The notes: a model not told the origin generated them from the letters alone. Counted from the first letter of the stretch, positions 1 to 5,051 are shown. The stretch: DNA of 6,597 nucleotides from Bacteroidaceae bacterium (GCA_021443405.1 JABUUA010000050.1:18648-25244), one strand, 5' to 3'. Numbers and translations: made by a program.

Positions 1-201
1 TGCCGTTTCAAGAAGAGCGGTATCAAGTATATCGACTACAAGGATCCCGAGTTCCTGAAGAAGTTTCTCAATGAGCAGGGTAAGATTCTTCCCCGTCGCA
101 TCACCGGCACTTCACTCAAGTACCAGCGTCGCGTGGCTCAGGCCGTGAAGCGTGCCCGCCACTTGGCTCTGCTGCCCTTCGTAACCGATTTGATGAAATA
201 A
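1..201 (+). CDS. rpsR: 30S ribosomal protein S18, 3' part (5' end outside window)
   Basis: This is the C-terminal 66 residues of S18, a small-subunit protein that pairs with S6 on the 30S platform. The frame is open from base 1 and ends at TAA 199-201. It reads CRFKKSGIKYIDYKD, then ILPRRITGTSLKYQRRVAQA and ARHLALLPF, which are the conserved core and tail of the S18 family. Full-length S18 is usually about 75-90 residues, so only the short basic N-terminus is missing. rplI follows after a 21-bp gap with no terminator, the usual rpsF-rpsR-rplI order, so both are likely on one transcript whose promoter lies left of the window. Identity is near certain from the sequence pattern. Confidence 0.97.
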   Translation, partial: CRFKKSGIKYIDYKDPEFLKKFLNEQGKILPRRITGTSLKYQRRVAQAVKRARHLALLPFVTDLMK

Positions 202-207
202 ATAACA

Positions 208-213
208 GAGGAG
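208..213 (+). promoter_or_regulatory. Shine-Dalgarno-like site of rplI
   Basis: GAGGAG lies 9 nt before the rplI ATG, in the 21-bp gap after rpsR. This is the only clear Shine-Dalgarno-like sequence before a gene start in the window; the other complete genes have A-rich or very short leaders. It supports the ATG at 223. Confidence 0.6.
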
Positions 214-222
214 ATAAGGACT

Positions 223-762
223 ATGGAAATTATTCTTAAGGAAGATGTTATCGGCTTGGGTTACAAGAACGATATCGTGAATGTGAAGTCTGGTTACGGT
301 CGTAACTATCTTATCCCCACTGGCAAGGGCGTTATCGCCTCGGAGTCTGCCAAGAAAGTGCTGGCTGAGAACCTGCGTCAGCAGGCTGTGAAGCTCGCCA
401 AGATCAAGGCCGACGCTCAGGCTGTCGCCGACAAGTTGGCCAACGTGGCTCTGACCATCACCGCCAAGGTGAGCAACAACGGCACCATCTATGGTAGTGT
501 GAACGCTGCCATGATTGCCGACGAGCTGGCTAAGCTGGGCTTCGAGATTGACCGCAAGCTCATCACCATCAAGGACGTGAAGAGCGTAGGTGAGCACAAC
601 GCCGTTGTGCGTCTGCACAAGGAGGTGGCTGTCAACATCCCCGTGACTGTAGTTGAGGAGGGCGTTCCCGCCGAGGCTCCCGCCGCAGAAGAGGAAGTTG
701 CCGCTCCCGTTGCCGAGGCAGTTGCTCCCGTTGCCGAGGAAGAGACCCCCGCTGCTGAGTAA
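223..762 (+). CDS. rplI: 50S ribosomal protein L9 with acidic Ala/Pro/Glu C-terminal tail
   Basis: L9 binds 23S rRNA near the L1 stalk base and helps keep reading frame. The 179-residue product starts MEIILKEDVIGLGYKNDIV and carries the L9 signature GYGRNYLIPTGKG (about 24-36). A helical connector follows (about 40-75), then the C-terminal domain (about 76-146, with NNGTIYGSV and LHKEVAVNIPVTV). E. coli L9 is 149 residues; the extra stretch here, from about residue 146 to 179, contains almost only Ala, Pro, Val and Glu. I believe such tails occur in other Bacteroidetes L9 proteins, but cannot check that here. The tail is coded in part by an exact 16-bp direct repeat. The start is fixed by the family N-terminus and by GAGGAG upstream. 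It is the last gene of the operon, which ends at the hairpin at 785-822. Confidence 0.97.
   Translation: MEIILKEDVIGLGYKNDIVNVKSGYGRNYLIPTGKGVIASESAKKVLAENLRQQAVKLAKIKADAQAVADKLANVALTITAKVSNNGTIYGSVNAAMIADELAKLGFEIDRKLITIKDVKSVGEHNAVVRLHKEVAVNIPVTVVEEGVPAEAPAAEEEVAAPVAEAVAPVAEEETPAAE
703..739 (+). repeat. 16-bp direct repeat inside the L9 tail
   Basis: GCTCCCGTTGCCGAGG occurs exactly at 703-718 and again at 724-739. The 21-bp period equals seven codons, so copy number can change without breaking the frame. It encodes the APVAE units of the acidic tail. Confidence 0.85.
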
Positions 763-784
763 TCACAATCAATAGCATAAAGCA

Positions 785-822
785 AATAATCCCCCGTTCC
801 TTAGTTGGAGCGGGGGATTATT
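785..822. terminator. Strong hairpin between convergent rplI and lipoprotein genes
   Basis: AATAATCCCCCG (785-796) is the exact reverse complement of 811-822. Bases 797-800 and 807-810 add four more pairs including one G-U, leaving the 6-base loop TTAGTT. On the plus strand the stem ends in ATTATT and runs into a U-rich stretch, fitting an intrinsic terminator for rplI. On the minus strand it lies about 50 bp past the lipoprotein stop, so it probably works in both directions. Confidence 0.85.
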
Positions 823-874
823 GTTATTGGTGTGCGCTGCTCGCCGTCCTTTGAGAGAACCTTCGCGCTATGAA

Positions 875-1576
875 CTAATCGCGCATTCGCTGGTAAGTGA
901 TTTCGTAGAAGCAGGGATACACGCCCTTAGTGGCGGCAGCAGTTCCCTTGTCGTGGGGAACAATGAGGCGCACCTTGGCGATGCCTTCCTCCGCAGTGGT
1001 CTGTCGGCCGATGTTGATGTATGTGAGAGGAATGGTCCACCCTTGGGGAACGGCCGTGCTTTCGTAGGTCATGTACATAGCGCCACCGCCGTTCACGTCG
1101 GTACTGAAGGTGGCGGTGATGGTGCCGCTGTTGTTATCCACATCCATGATGTCGGGGTTCGTCATCCAGTAGGGTGTGCGGTTGGTGGTCTGCAACGTGT
1201 CCGTGAGGATGTTATACTCCCAGTAACGGGTGATGATGCGAGCGTGCTGTTGGTGTGCCAACTTCTCGCCGACGCCCTTGCGAACAATCTGCATATAGAC
1301 ACCCGTATTGGCAAAAAGTACGTATTCGTTCTTGCTGACGTCGGTCGTGGAGTCTTGTGCTTCAAACTGCTCCACTGAGATTACGTTGATGCCCGACGTG
1401 TAGAGCAGCGTGTCGCCGCTGGTGCCCATGAGCAACAGAGGGTCGCGAGCCAGGAAGGCTGCCACGGCGTTACGCTCCTTTTCCTTTTGCTCGGCGTAGG
1501 TTTCCTCGTCCTTGCAGGCGGTCATCATCAAGCCGATGGTCGTAACGAGCAAGGCAAAATATCCAAATTTCTTCAT
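875..1576 (-). CDS. DUF4827-type lipoprotein with FKBP-like pattern
   Basis: The 233-residue product begins with a lipoprotein signal peptide (MKKFGYFALLVTTIGLMMTAC, lipobox MTAC, lipidated C21). After the cysteine comes KDEE, an acidic stretch like the surface-export signal described for Bacteroidetes lipoproteins, so it may face outward. The mature part has VYMQIVRKGVGEK (93-105), YWEYNILTDT (118-127) and IAKVRLIVPHDKG...YPCFYEITYQ (199-229). From memory this matches DUF4827 of Bacteroidales. The spacing of these pieces resembles an FKBP fold, but I infer that only from pattern and would not claim isomerase activity. The frame runs open upstream to 1699, but the signal peptide and a promoter at 1585-1615 place the start at 1576. 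It lies downstream of the DHH gene on the same strand but has its own promoter. Confidence 0.8.
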   Translation of the reverse strand: MKKFGYFALLVTTIGLMMTACKDEETYAEQKEKERNAVAAFLARDPLLLMGTSGDTLLYTSGINVISVEQFEAQDSTTDVSKNEYVLFANTGVYMQIVRKGVGEKLAHQQHARIITRYWEYNILTDTLQTTNRTPYWMTNPDIMDVDNNSGTITATFSTDVNGGGAMYMTYESTAVPQGWTIPLTYINIGRQTTAEEGIAKVRLIVPHDKGTAAATKGVYPCFYEITYQRMRD

Positions 1577-1584
1577 ATTAACTA

Positions 1585-1615
1585 CAAAGGTACGAATAAG
1601 AGCAGACAATACAAA
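1585..1615 (-). promoter_or_regulatory. Bacteroidetes-type promoter of the DUF4827 lipoprotein gene
   Basis: Read on the minus strand, TTTG (1615-1612), a 19-nt spacer and TACCTTTG (1592-1585) match the Bacteroidetes TTTG / TAnnTTTG consensus with canonical spacing. Only 8 nt separate the -7 box from the ATG at 1576, so the 5' leader should be just a few bases long. Confidence 0.75.
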
Positions 1616-1632
1616 ATAAATTAATTTATTTT
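1613..1632. repeat. 20-bp perfect AT-only palindrome overlapping the -33 box
   Basis: AAAATAAATT is followed directly by its exact reverse complement, AATTTATTTT, with no spacer. It covers three of the four bases of the TTTG -33 box of the lipoprotein promoter and extends upstream of it. It could be an operator, an A/T-rich upstream promoter element or chance in AT-rich DNA; the sequence alone does not decide. Confidence 0.5.
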
Positions 1633-1692
1633 TGCGCTTGCGCGAAAGAGGTTTCCTTCCGGAGTTTCCTGATTTGGGTTTGTGGGAATCCG

Positions 1693-1768
1693 TGTCCATT
1701 TGAGAGCGTGGGCAAACTTCGTTGTCTGTGGGATGTTTGCCCGTCTTCGTAGTGCTTCAAAATGGACG
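1693..1768. repeat. Nested inverted repeat in the gap between the DHH and lipoprotein genes
   Basis: An outer arm at 1693-1703 (GTCCATTTGA core) pairs with 1757-1768, with one bulged A and a terminal wobble pair. Inside it GGGCAAAC (1710-1717) pairs exactly with GTTTGCCC (1735-1742) around a 17-nt loop. No U-tract follows on either strand, so it is not a standard terminator. It lies in the 335-bp gene-free stretch 1577-1911, where I also see the promoter and palindrome near 1600 and AT-rich repeats near 1800. No tRNA or known riboswitch was recognised there. Confidence 0.5.
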
Positions 1769-1785
1769 ACTGGACATAGAGGTGC

Positions 1786-1838
1786 TTTTTCTTAGAAAAA
1801 CTTGATGATTTCTTTAGAAAAAAATGATTTTTTCTTAG
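1786..1838 (-). repeat. AT-rich hairpin repeats, possible weak terminator of the DHH gene
   Basis: Three related blocks built on TTTCTTAGAAAAA occur at about 1788-1800, 1810-1823 and 1829-1838. Block 1786-1800 is almost self-complementary, and AGAAAAAA (1816-1823) pairs with TTTTTTCT (1828-1835) across a 4-nt loop. They lie 74-126 bp past the DHH stop. The stems are nearly all A-U, so terminator function is doubtful, but no better hairpin is visible between 1770 and 1911. Confidence 0.35.
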
Positions 1839-1911
1839 GCGCGTGACGGTCTCCTTGCGGGTGAGGGACGATGAGGGATGCGGTGAGGGGGAGTTGTCGA
1901 CTAGGTCTTTT

Positions 1912-2937
1912 CTATTTTCCGTACTTGGCGATGGCCTTTCGGGCGATGTCGGCAGCCTCCTCGAGCGTGCACATCAGTGAACCGCCGGCCGCATTCTTGT
2001 GGCCGCCGCCGTTGAAGAACTCGGCACACATCTCGTTGCAGGGGATGTCATCGACGCTGCGAGTGGAGACGCGAATCTTGCCTTTCACCTCGGTGTCTTC
2101 GCGGAGAAAGACACTCAGATTGATGCCGTCAATCTCCAAGGGAATGTTGACGAAGCCCTCGGTATCGCCGTTCTTGAGTTTGAACTGCCGGTATTCCTGG
2201 TTGGTGAGCGTGATGAGTGAAGCGTGGTGACGGTGGAGCAGTTCCATCTTCACGTAGAGCAAGTAGCCCATTATGCGGTAGCGCCCTTCGGTGCCTGTCC
2301 AGAAGACGTTGCGGTAAATCTTGTCCTTGTCGATGTGGCAGCGCAGGAGTTGCGAGATGCACTCGTACACTTCGGGGCGGCTCGAGGCATACGTGAAAGC
2401 GCCCGTGTCGGTCATCATGCCCACGTAGAGGCTGGTGGCCTCGTCGTGCGTCAAGCCTTCGCTCCAGCCCATGGCGTTCATCAGGTGGAGAAGCACCTCG
2501 CAGGTGCTGCACATTTCGGGGTGCGACACGGTGACGGCACAGAAGTCGGCCGGGTCGAGGTGGTGGTCCACCATCACCATCTTGGCCTCGCTTGTGGTCA
2601 GGGCTGTGCCCATCTCGTCGCCCGTTCGGTGGGGTGCGTTGTAGTCGAGACAAAACACAAGGTCGGCCTTCGCGAGCAGCGCCGCGGCCTCGTCGGCCTG
2701 TTTGTTGCAGCGCACAATCTCGTTGGCGCCCGGAATCCAGCGGAGAAAGTCGGGGAAGTCGTTGGGCATCACGATGGTAGCTTCCTTGCCCAGTCGGCGC
2801 AGCACCTGCTGCAGGGCGGTGGTGCTGCCTACAGCATCGCCGTCGGGATTCTGATGTGCGGTGATGATAATCTGCTGGGCGTTGTTGAGCAAGCCTTGCA
2901 GAGTGTCGCGTTCGGTGGGGGATATGATGGGTGCCAT
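1912..2937 (-). CDS. nrnA: DHH/DHHA1 phosphoesterase, NrnA-like (nanoRNase / pAp phosphatase)
   Basis: The 341-residue product is a cytoplasmic DHH-family phosphoesterase. All four N-terminal metal-site motifs are present: HQNPDGDAVGS (H28, D32, D34), FCLDYN (D98), VDHH (D124-H126) and MMTDTGAF (D177). The C-terminal DHHA1 domain shows FNGGGHKNAAGG (308-319), which binds substrate in NrnA-type enzymes. Family members degrade 2-4 nt RNA and in several species dephosphorylate pAp; some relatives act on cyclic dinucleotides instead, so exact substrate is inferred. Length fits NrnA (about 310-340). The frame is open upstream to 3060, but that extension is Cys/Lys-rich with no family similarity and crosses a -7 promoter box at 2957-2964, so the ATG at 2937 is chosen. 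It is divergent from the GTPase gene with a 106-bp gap. Confidence 0.92.
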   Translation of the reverse strand: MAPIISPTERDTLQGLLNNAQQIIITAHQNPDGDAVGSTTALQQVLRRLGKEATIVMPNDFPDFLRWIPGANEIVRCNKQADEAAALLAKADLVFCLDYNAPHRTGDEMGTALTTSEAKMVMVDHHLDPADFCAVTVSHPEMCSTCEVLLHLMNAMGWSEGLTHDEATSLYVGMMTDTGAFTYASSRPEVYECISQLLRCHIDKDKIYRNVFWTGTEGRYRIMGYLLYVKMELLHRHHASLITLTNQEYRQFKLKNGDTEGFVNIPLEIDGINLSVFLREDTEVKGKIRVSTRSVDDIPCNEMCAEFFNGGGHKNAAGGSLMCTLEEAADIARKAIAKYGK

Positions 2938-2956
2938 AGGGTTGTTCTTTACCGTG

Positions 2957-2964
2957 CAAAGATA
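2957..2964 (-). promoter_or_regulatory. -7 promoter box of the DHH phosphoesterase gene
   Basis: On the minus strand TATCTTTG matches TAnnTTTG and lies 19 nt before the ATG at 2937. No TTTG is present at the expected -33 position (near 2984-2987), so the promoter is incomplete by consensus. Confidence 0.55.
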
Positions 2965-3008
2965 GCACTTTTTTCCCTCCCGAGCGCAGGTTTCCGATTT
3001 TTTCTTTG

Positions 3009-3016
3009 TATTTTTG
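3009..3016 (+). promoter_or_regulatory. -7 promoter box of the COG0523 GTPase gene
   Basis: TATTTTTG matches TAnnTTTG and lies 27 nt before the ATG at 3044. No TTTG is found at the expected -33 position near 2986-2989. A TTG codon in frame at 3014 is part of this box, which argues against it being a translation start. The leader (GAAAAGCAAAACGAACCC) is A-rich without a Shine-Dalgarno site. Confidence 0.5.
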
Positions 3017-3043
3017 TGGTTAGAAAAGCAAAACGAACCCATC

Positions 3044-4327
3044 ATGGAGAAAGTAATCACGCCCGTTCTGCTGATAACGGGCTATCTGGGCAGTGGAAAG
3101 ACCACGTTGCTCAACCGTATTCTGCAAAACAAGAAAGGCATAAAGTTCGCCGTTATCGTGAACGACATCGGCGAGGTGAACATCGACGCCGACCTCATTG
3201 AAAAGGGAGGCATCGTGGACCAGCAGGACGATTCGCTGGTGGCGCTGCAGAACGGTTGCATCTGCTGCTCGCTAAAAATGGACTTGGTGGAGCAGCTCCA
3301 GGACATCATCGCCCTGCATCGCTTCGACTACATCGTGGTGGAGGCGAGCGGCATCTGCGAACCCGCCCCCATCGCACAGACCATCTGCTCTATCCCGCAG
3401 ATGGAGGAGCGCTACACCGACGCGGGTGTGCCCGTACTGGACTGCATTGTGTCGGTGGTGGACGCCCTGCGCCTGAAGGACGAGTTTCAGGGCGGCCTCG
3501 ACCTACTGCGCGCCGACTTGGAGAGCGACGATATTGAGAATCTGGTCATTCAGCAGATAGAGTTCTGCAACATGGTGCTGCTCAACAAGGCCGCCGAGGT
3601 GACGCCCGAAGAACTGGGACGCATTCGCCAGCTCATACGCACCTTGCAACCCAAGGCTGAGATTGTGGAGTGTAACTACGGCGACGTAAATCTCGACAAG
3701 TTGCTCTGTACCGGACTGTTCGACTTCGAAGCCACAGCCACCTCGGCCAAATGGGTGGAGGCGCTGGAGGAACATGCCGACGAGGAGCATCATCACGAGG
3801 GACATCACCATCACGACGGCGACGAGGAGGAGCACGACCACCACCATCACCACCACGACGGCGAGGCAGACGAACATCGTCACCACGACGGCGAACATCA
3901 CCATCACGAGCATCCCGAAGGCTGCACCTGCGGACATTGCCACGACCACAATCATGGCGACGAATACGGCATCAGCACGTTTGTGTACTATCGCCGCCGT
4001 CCCTTCAACATGGGAATCTTCGACCATTTCGTGGCGAAGAAGTGGCCCAAGAGCGTCATCCGCGCCAAGGGCATCTGCTATTTCAAGAACGAAGAGGAGA
4101 TGTGCTATTTGTTTGAGCAGGCGGGCAAGCAAGTCTCGCTGAAAGGGGCGGGGCAGTGGTACGCCACCATGCCGGCGGACGAGTTGGAAGAATTCCTCGA
4201 ACGCAACCCCGGCGTGAAGCGCGACTGGGACGATGAAGTGGGCGACCGCATGCAGAAACTGGTGTTCATCGGTCAGCACATGGACAAAGAGGAGATTGCG
4301 CGCGAGCTTGATGCTTGTCTGATGTAA
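3044..4327 (+). CDS. COG0523/CobW-family GTPase (metallochaperone-like) with His/Cys-rich insert
   Basis: The 427-residue cytoplasmic P-loop GTPase has Walker A GYLGSGKTT (13-21), the COG0523 signature metal motif CICC (72-75), a Walker B-like region DYIVVEASGICEP (95-107), and a CobW C-terminal domain (about 309-412, with STFVYYRRRPF and KGICYF). Family members deliver Zn, Co or Ni to target enzymes or act in zinc limitation; which metal is used here is not visible. Between the two domains is a His/Asp/Glu-rich insert, 244-304, with 27 His and a CTCGHCH motif. The usual guanine-specificity motif NKxD reads NKAA (181-184). The start at 3044 gives MEKVITPVLLITGYLGSGKT, a normal family N-terminus. 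It is the only gene on its transcript, ending at the hairpin at 4352-4390, and is divergent from the DHH gene. No Zur-like operator was recognised upstream. Confidence 0.93.
   Translation: MEKVITPVLLITGYLGSGKTTLLNRILQNKKGIKFAVIVNDIGEVNIDADLIEKGGIVDQQDDSLVALQNGCICCSLKMDLVEQLQDIIALHRFDYIVVEASGICEPAPIAQTICSIPQMEERYTDAGVPVLDCIVSVVDALRLKDEFQGGLDLLRADLESDDIENLVIQQIEFCNMVLLNKAAEVTPEELGRIRQLIRTLQPKAEIVECNYGDVNLDKLLCTGLFDFEATATSAKWVEALEEHADEEHHHEGHHHHDGDEEEHDHHHHHHDGEADEHRHHDGEHHHHEHPEGCTCGHCHDHNHGDEYGISTFVYYRRRPFNMGIFDHFVAKKWPKSVIRAKGICYFKNEEEMCYLFEQAGKQVSLKGAGQWYATMPADELEEFLERNPGVKRDWDDEVGDRMQKLVFIGQHMDKEEIARELDACLM
3773..3955 (+). repeat. His-rich coding segment with 11-bp repeats
   Basis: This segment encodes GTPase residues 244-304: clusters of 3-6 His separated by Asp, Glu and Gly, ending in CTCGHCHDHNH. 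CACGACGGCGA is repeated exactly at 3812-3822, 3854-3864 and 3884-3894. The spacings (42 and 30 bp) are whole codons, so the repeats encode HDG(D/E) in the same frame each time. This fits growth by slippage or unequal recombination under selection for metal binding. Confidence 0.85.
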
Positions 4328-4351
4328 TATAATCCCCAATCGATTAATATA

Positions 4352-4390
4352 GAAAAACGGCTAAGTTTCCCATTCGCTTAGCCGTTTTTC
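4352..4390 (+). terminator. Intrinsic terminator of the GTPase gene
   Basis: GAAAAACGGCTAAG (4352-4365) is the exact reverse complement of 4377-4390, a 14-bp stem with an 11-nt loop, ending in GTTTTTC on the plus strand. It starts 25 bp after the GTPase stop. The A-run on the left arm means it could also work on the minus strand, though the lipoprotein gene on that side has its own terminator. Confidence 0.88.
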
Positions 4391-4391
4391 T

Positions 4392-4408
4392 TATGACCAC
4401 AGGTCATA
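4392..4408. repeat. Short perfect inverted repeat next to the terminator
   Basis: TATGACC (4392-4398) and GGTCATA (4402-4408) form a 7-bp stem with a 3-nt loop, immediately after the GTPase terminator. No T-run follows. It may be chance, a protein site or a back-up structure. Confidence 0.4.
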
Positions 4409-4426
4409 GGGCCAGCCTGCGAAGAC

Positions 4427-4458
4427 AAAAAGAAAGGGCCACACTATCGTGCAGCCCT
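4427..4458 (-). terminator. Intrinsic terminator of the small lipoprotein gene
   Basis: On the minus strand AGGGCTGCAC (4458-4449) pairs with GTGTGGCCCT (4444-4435) around a GATA tetraloop, 10 pairs of which two are G-U, followed at once by TTCTTTTT (4434-4427). It starts 26 bp after the lipoprotein stop, ideal placing for an intrinsic terminator. Confidence 0.8.
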
Positions 4459-4484
4459 CGTGTACTGTGGTACTTGTCCGCTAA

Positions 4485-4673
4485 TTACTCAGCAACTACA
4501 GCAGCTACAGTGTCAACCACCTCAGCAACAACGCTGTCAACAGCAGTGGTGTCAACGGTGTCAACAGCTACAGTATCGCTGTCGCTGCACTCGGTGCAAG
4601 CCTGAGTACCATTACCGCATGAAGCGAAAGAGATAGCTGAGATAGCTACGAACAAGAAAGCAAACTTCTTCAT
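4485..4673 (-). CDS. Small lipoprotein with CxxC and Val/Asp/Thr repeats, function unknown
   Basis: The 62-residue product starts MKKFAFLFVAISAISFASC, a type II signal peptide with lipobox FASC and predicted lipidated C19, so the mature form is about 44 residues. It continues GNGTQACTECSDSDT, giving a CxxC pair (C26, C29), and then a low-complexity Val/Asp/Thr/Ala/Glu tail (VDTVDTTAVDSVVAEVVDTV) with net negative charge. I do not recognise a named family; small acidic lipoproteins of this style are common in Bacteroidales. The frame opens at 4703, but the signal peptide sets the start at 4673, preceded by the A-rich leader AACAAAAATG. It has its own promoter box and terminator, so it is a real single-gene unit. 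The CxxC could bind metal or form a disulfide in the periplasm; this is inference. Confidence 0.75.
   Translation of the reverse strand: MKKFAFLFVAISAISFASCGNGTQACTECSDSDTVAVDTVDTTAVDSVVAEVVDTVAAVVAE
4502..4574 (-). repeat. Short repeats inside the small lipoprotein gene
   Basis: TGTCAAC (plus-strand reading) occurs four times, at 4511, 4535, 4550 and 4559, each encoding a Val-Asp-(Thr/Ser) unit on the minus strand. CAGCTACAGT occurs at 4502-4511 and 4565-4574. These are the DNA basis of the protein's repeated tail. Confidence 0.7.
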
Positions 4674-4725
4674 TTTTGTTAAATTTTTAAATCTGTAAAA
4701 CAATCAATTGCTTATTAAAACGATG

Positions 4726-4733
4726 CAAAGTTA
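4726..4733 (-). promoter_or_regulatory. -7 promoter box of the small lipoprotein gene
   Basis: On the minus strand TAACTTTG matches TAnnTTTG and lies 52 nt before the ATG at 4673. No TTTG is present at the usual -33 spacing. The predicted leader of about 45-50 nt is very AT-rich. Confidence 0.5.
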
Positions 4734-5015
4734 CTGCTTTTTTCAATACGTTGTATCACTTCGGGGCAATTATTTTTTTACTTTTTTGTAATCGATTTGT
4801 TATATTTCTATAAATAAGGTGGTTATGCTATTATGTTTTTTGAAACTTTTTTGCTGGACAATTGCGCTTCGGAGACCGAATGATGGTGGTTGGGCGACGC
4901 ATTGAGGCGTTGGGGGAGAGAGCATCTTGTGGGCGGAACAATTCGGAGGGGCAAAGGAGGTGGGCGGTCGGGTGGTGCGGCTTGCGCTGGTTCCTTCGGA
5001 AAATTATCCGATTTT
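4734..5015. other. Gene-free stretch before mtaB
   Basis: No gene is supportable here. Bases 4734-4860 are AT-rich with T-runs; bases 4861-5000 turn G-rich on the plus strand (several GGG runs between 4911 and 4975). A small hairpin TTCGG-AGA-CCGAA lies at 4868-4880. Open frames that cross this stretch into mtaB have no family-like sequence and cross the mtaB promoter. No tRNA or riboswitch was recognised. Confidence 0.6.
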
Positions 5016-5047
5016 TTTGCTTTTTCCCTTGCTTCGTCGTACCTTTG
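5016..5047 (+). promoter_or_regulatory. Consensus Bacteroidetes promoter of mtaB
   Basis: TTTG (5016-5019), a 20-nt spacer and TACCTTTG (5040-5047) match both boxes of the Bacteroidetes consensus. Only 4 nt (TGCT) separate the -7 box from the ATG at 5052, so transcription should begin at or next to the start codon, giving a leaderless or nearly leaderless mRNA. Confidence 0.8.
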
Positions 5048-5051
5048 TGCT

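Noticed and set aside
821..1378. Plus-strand open frame opposite the DUF4827 gene
   Set aside because: It overlaps the end of the terminator hairpin and has no recognisable domain, whereas the minus strand encodes a complete lipoprotein.
1577..1699. 41-codon N-terminal extension of the DUF4827 protein
   Set aside because: It would bury the signal peptide and lipobox and runs through a consensus promoter and palindrome.
2129..2968. Second minus-strand frame inside the DHH gene, Arg/Pro-rich
   Set aside because: Composition is typical of an out-of-frame reading of GC-rich DNA, with no recognisable domain.
3014..3043. TTG start giving ten more residues to the GTPase
   Set aside because: The TTG is part of the TATTTTTG -7 box, and the ATG at 3044 gives the normal family N-terminus.
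2224..3201. Long plus-strand open frame opposite the DHH gene
   Set aside because: The minus strand carries all DHH and DHHA1 motifs; this frame runs through both promoters and into the GTPase gene in another frame.
3503..4339. Long minus-strand open frame opposite the GTPase gene
   Set aside because: It is the antisense of a GC-rich gene; its Val/Met-rich stretch simply mirrors the His codons of the insert, and the plus-strand frame has clear family motifs.
4911..4975. G-rich stretch as a possible G-quadruplex
   Set aside because: The GGG runs are separated by loops mostly longer than 7 nt, so the motif is weak and probably reflects local base bias.
4890..5051. 54-codon extension of MtaB
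   Set aside because: It begins at a TTG, crosses a full-consensus promoter and has Gly/Arg-rich sequence unlike the family.
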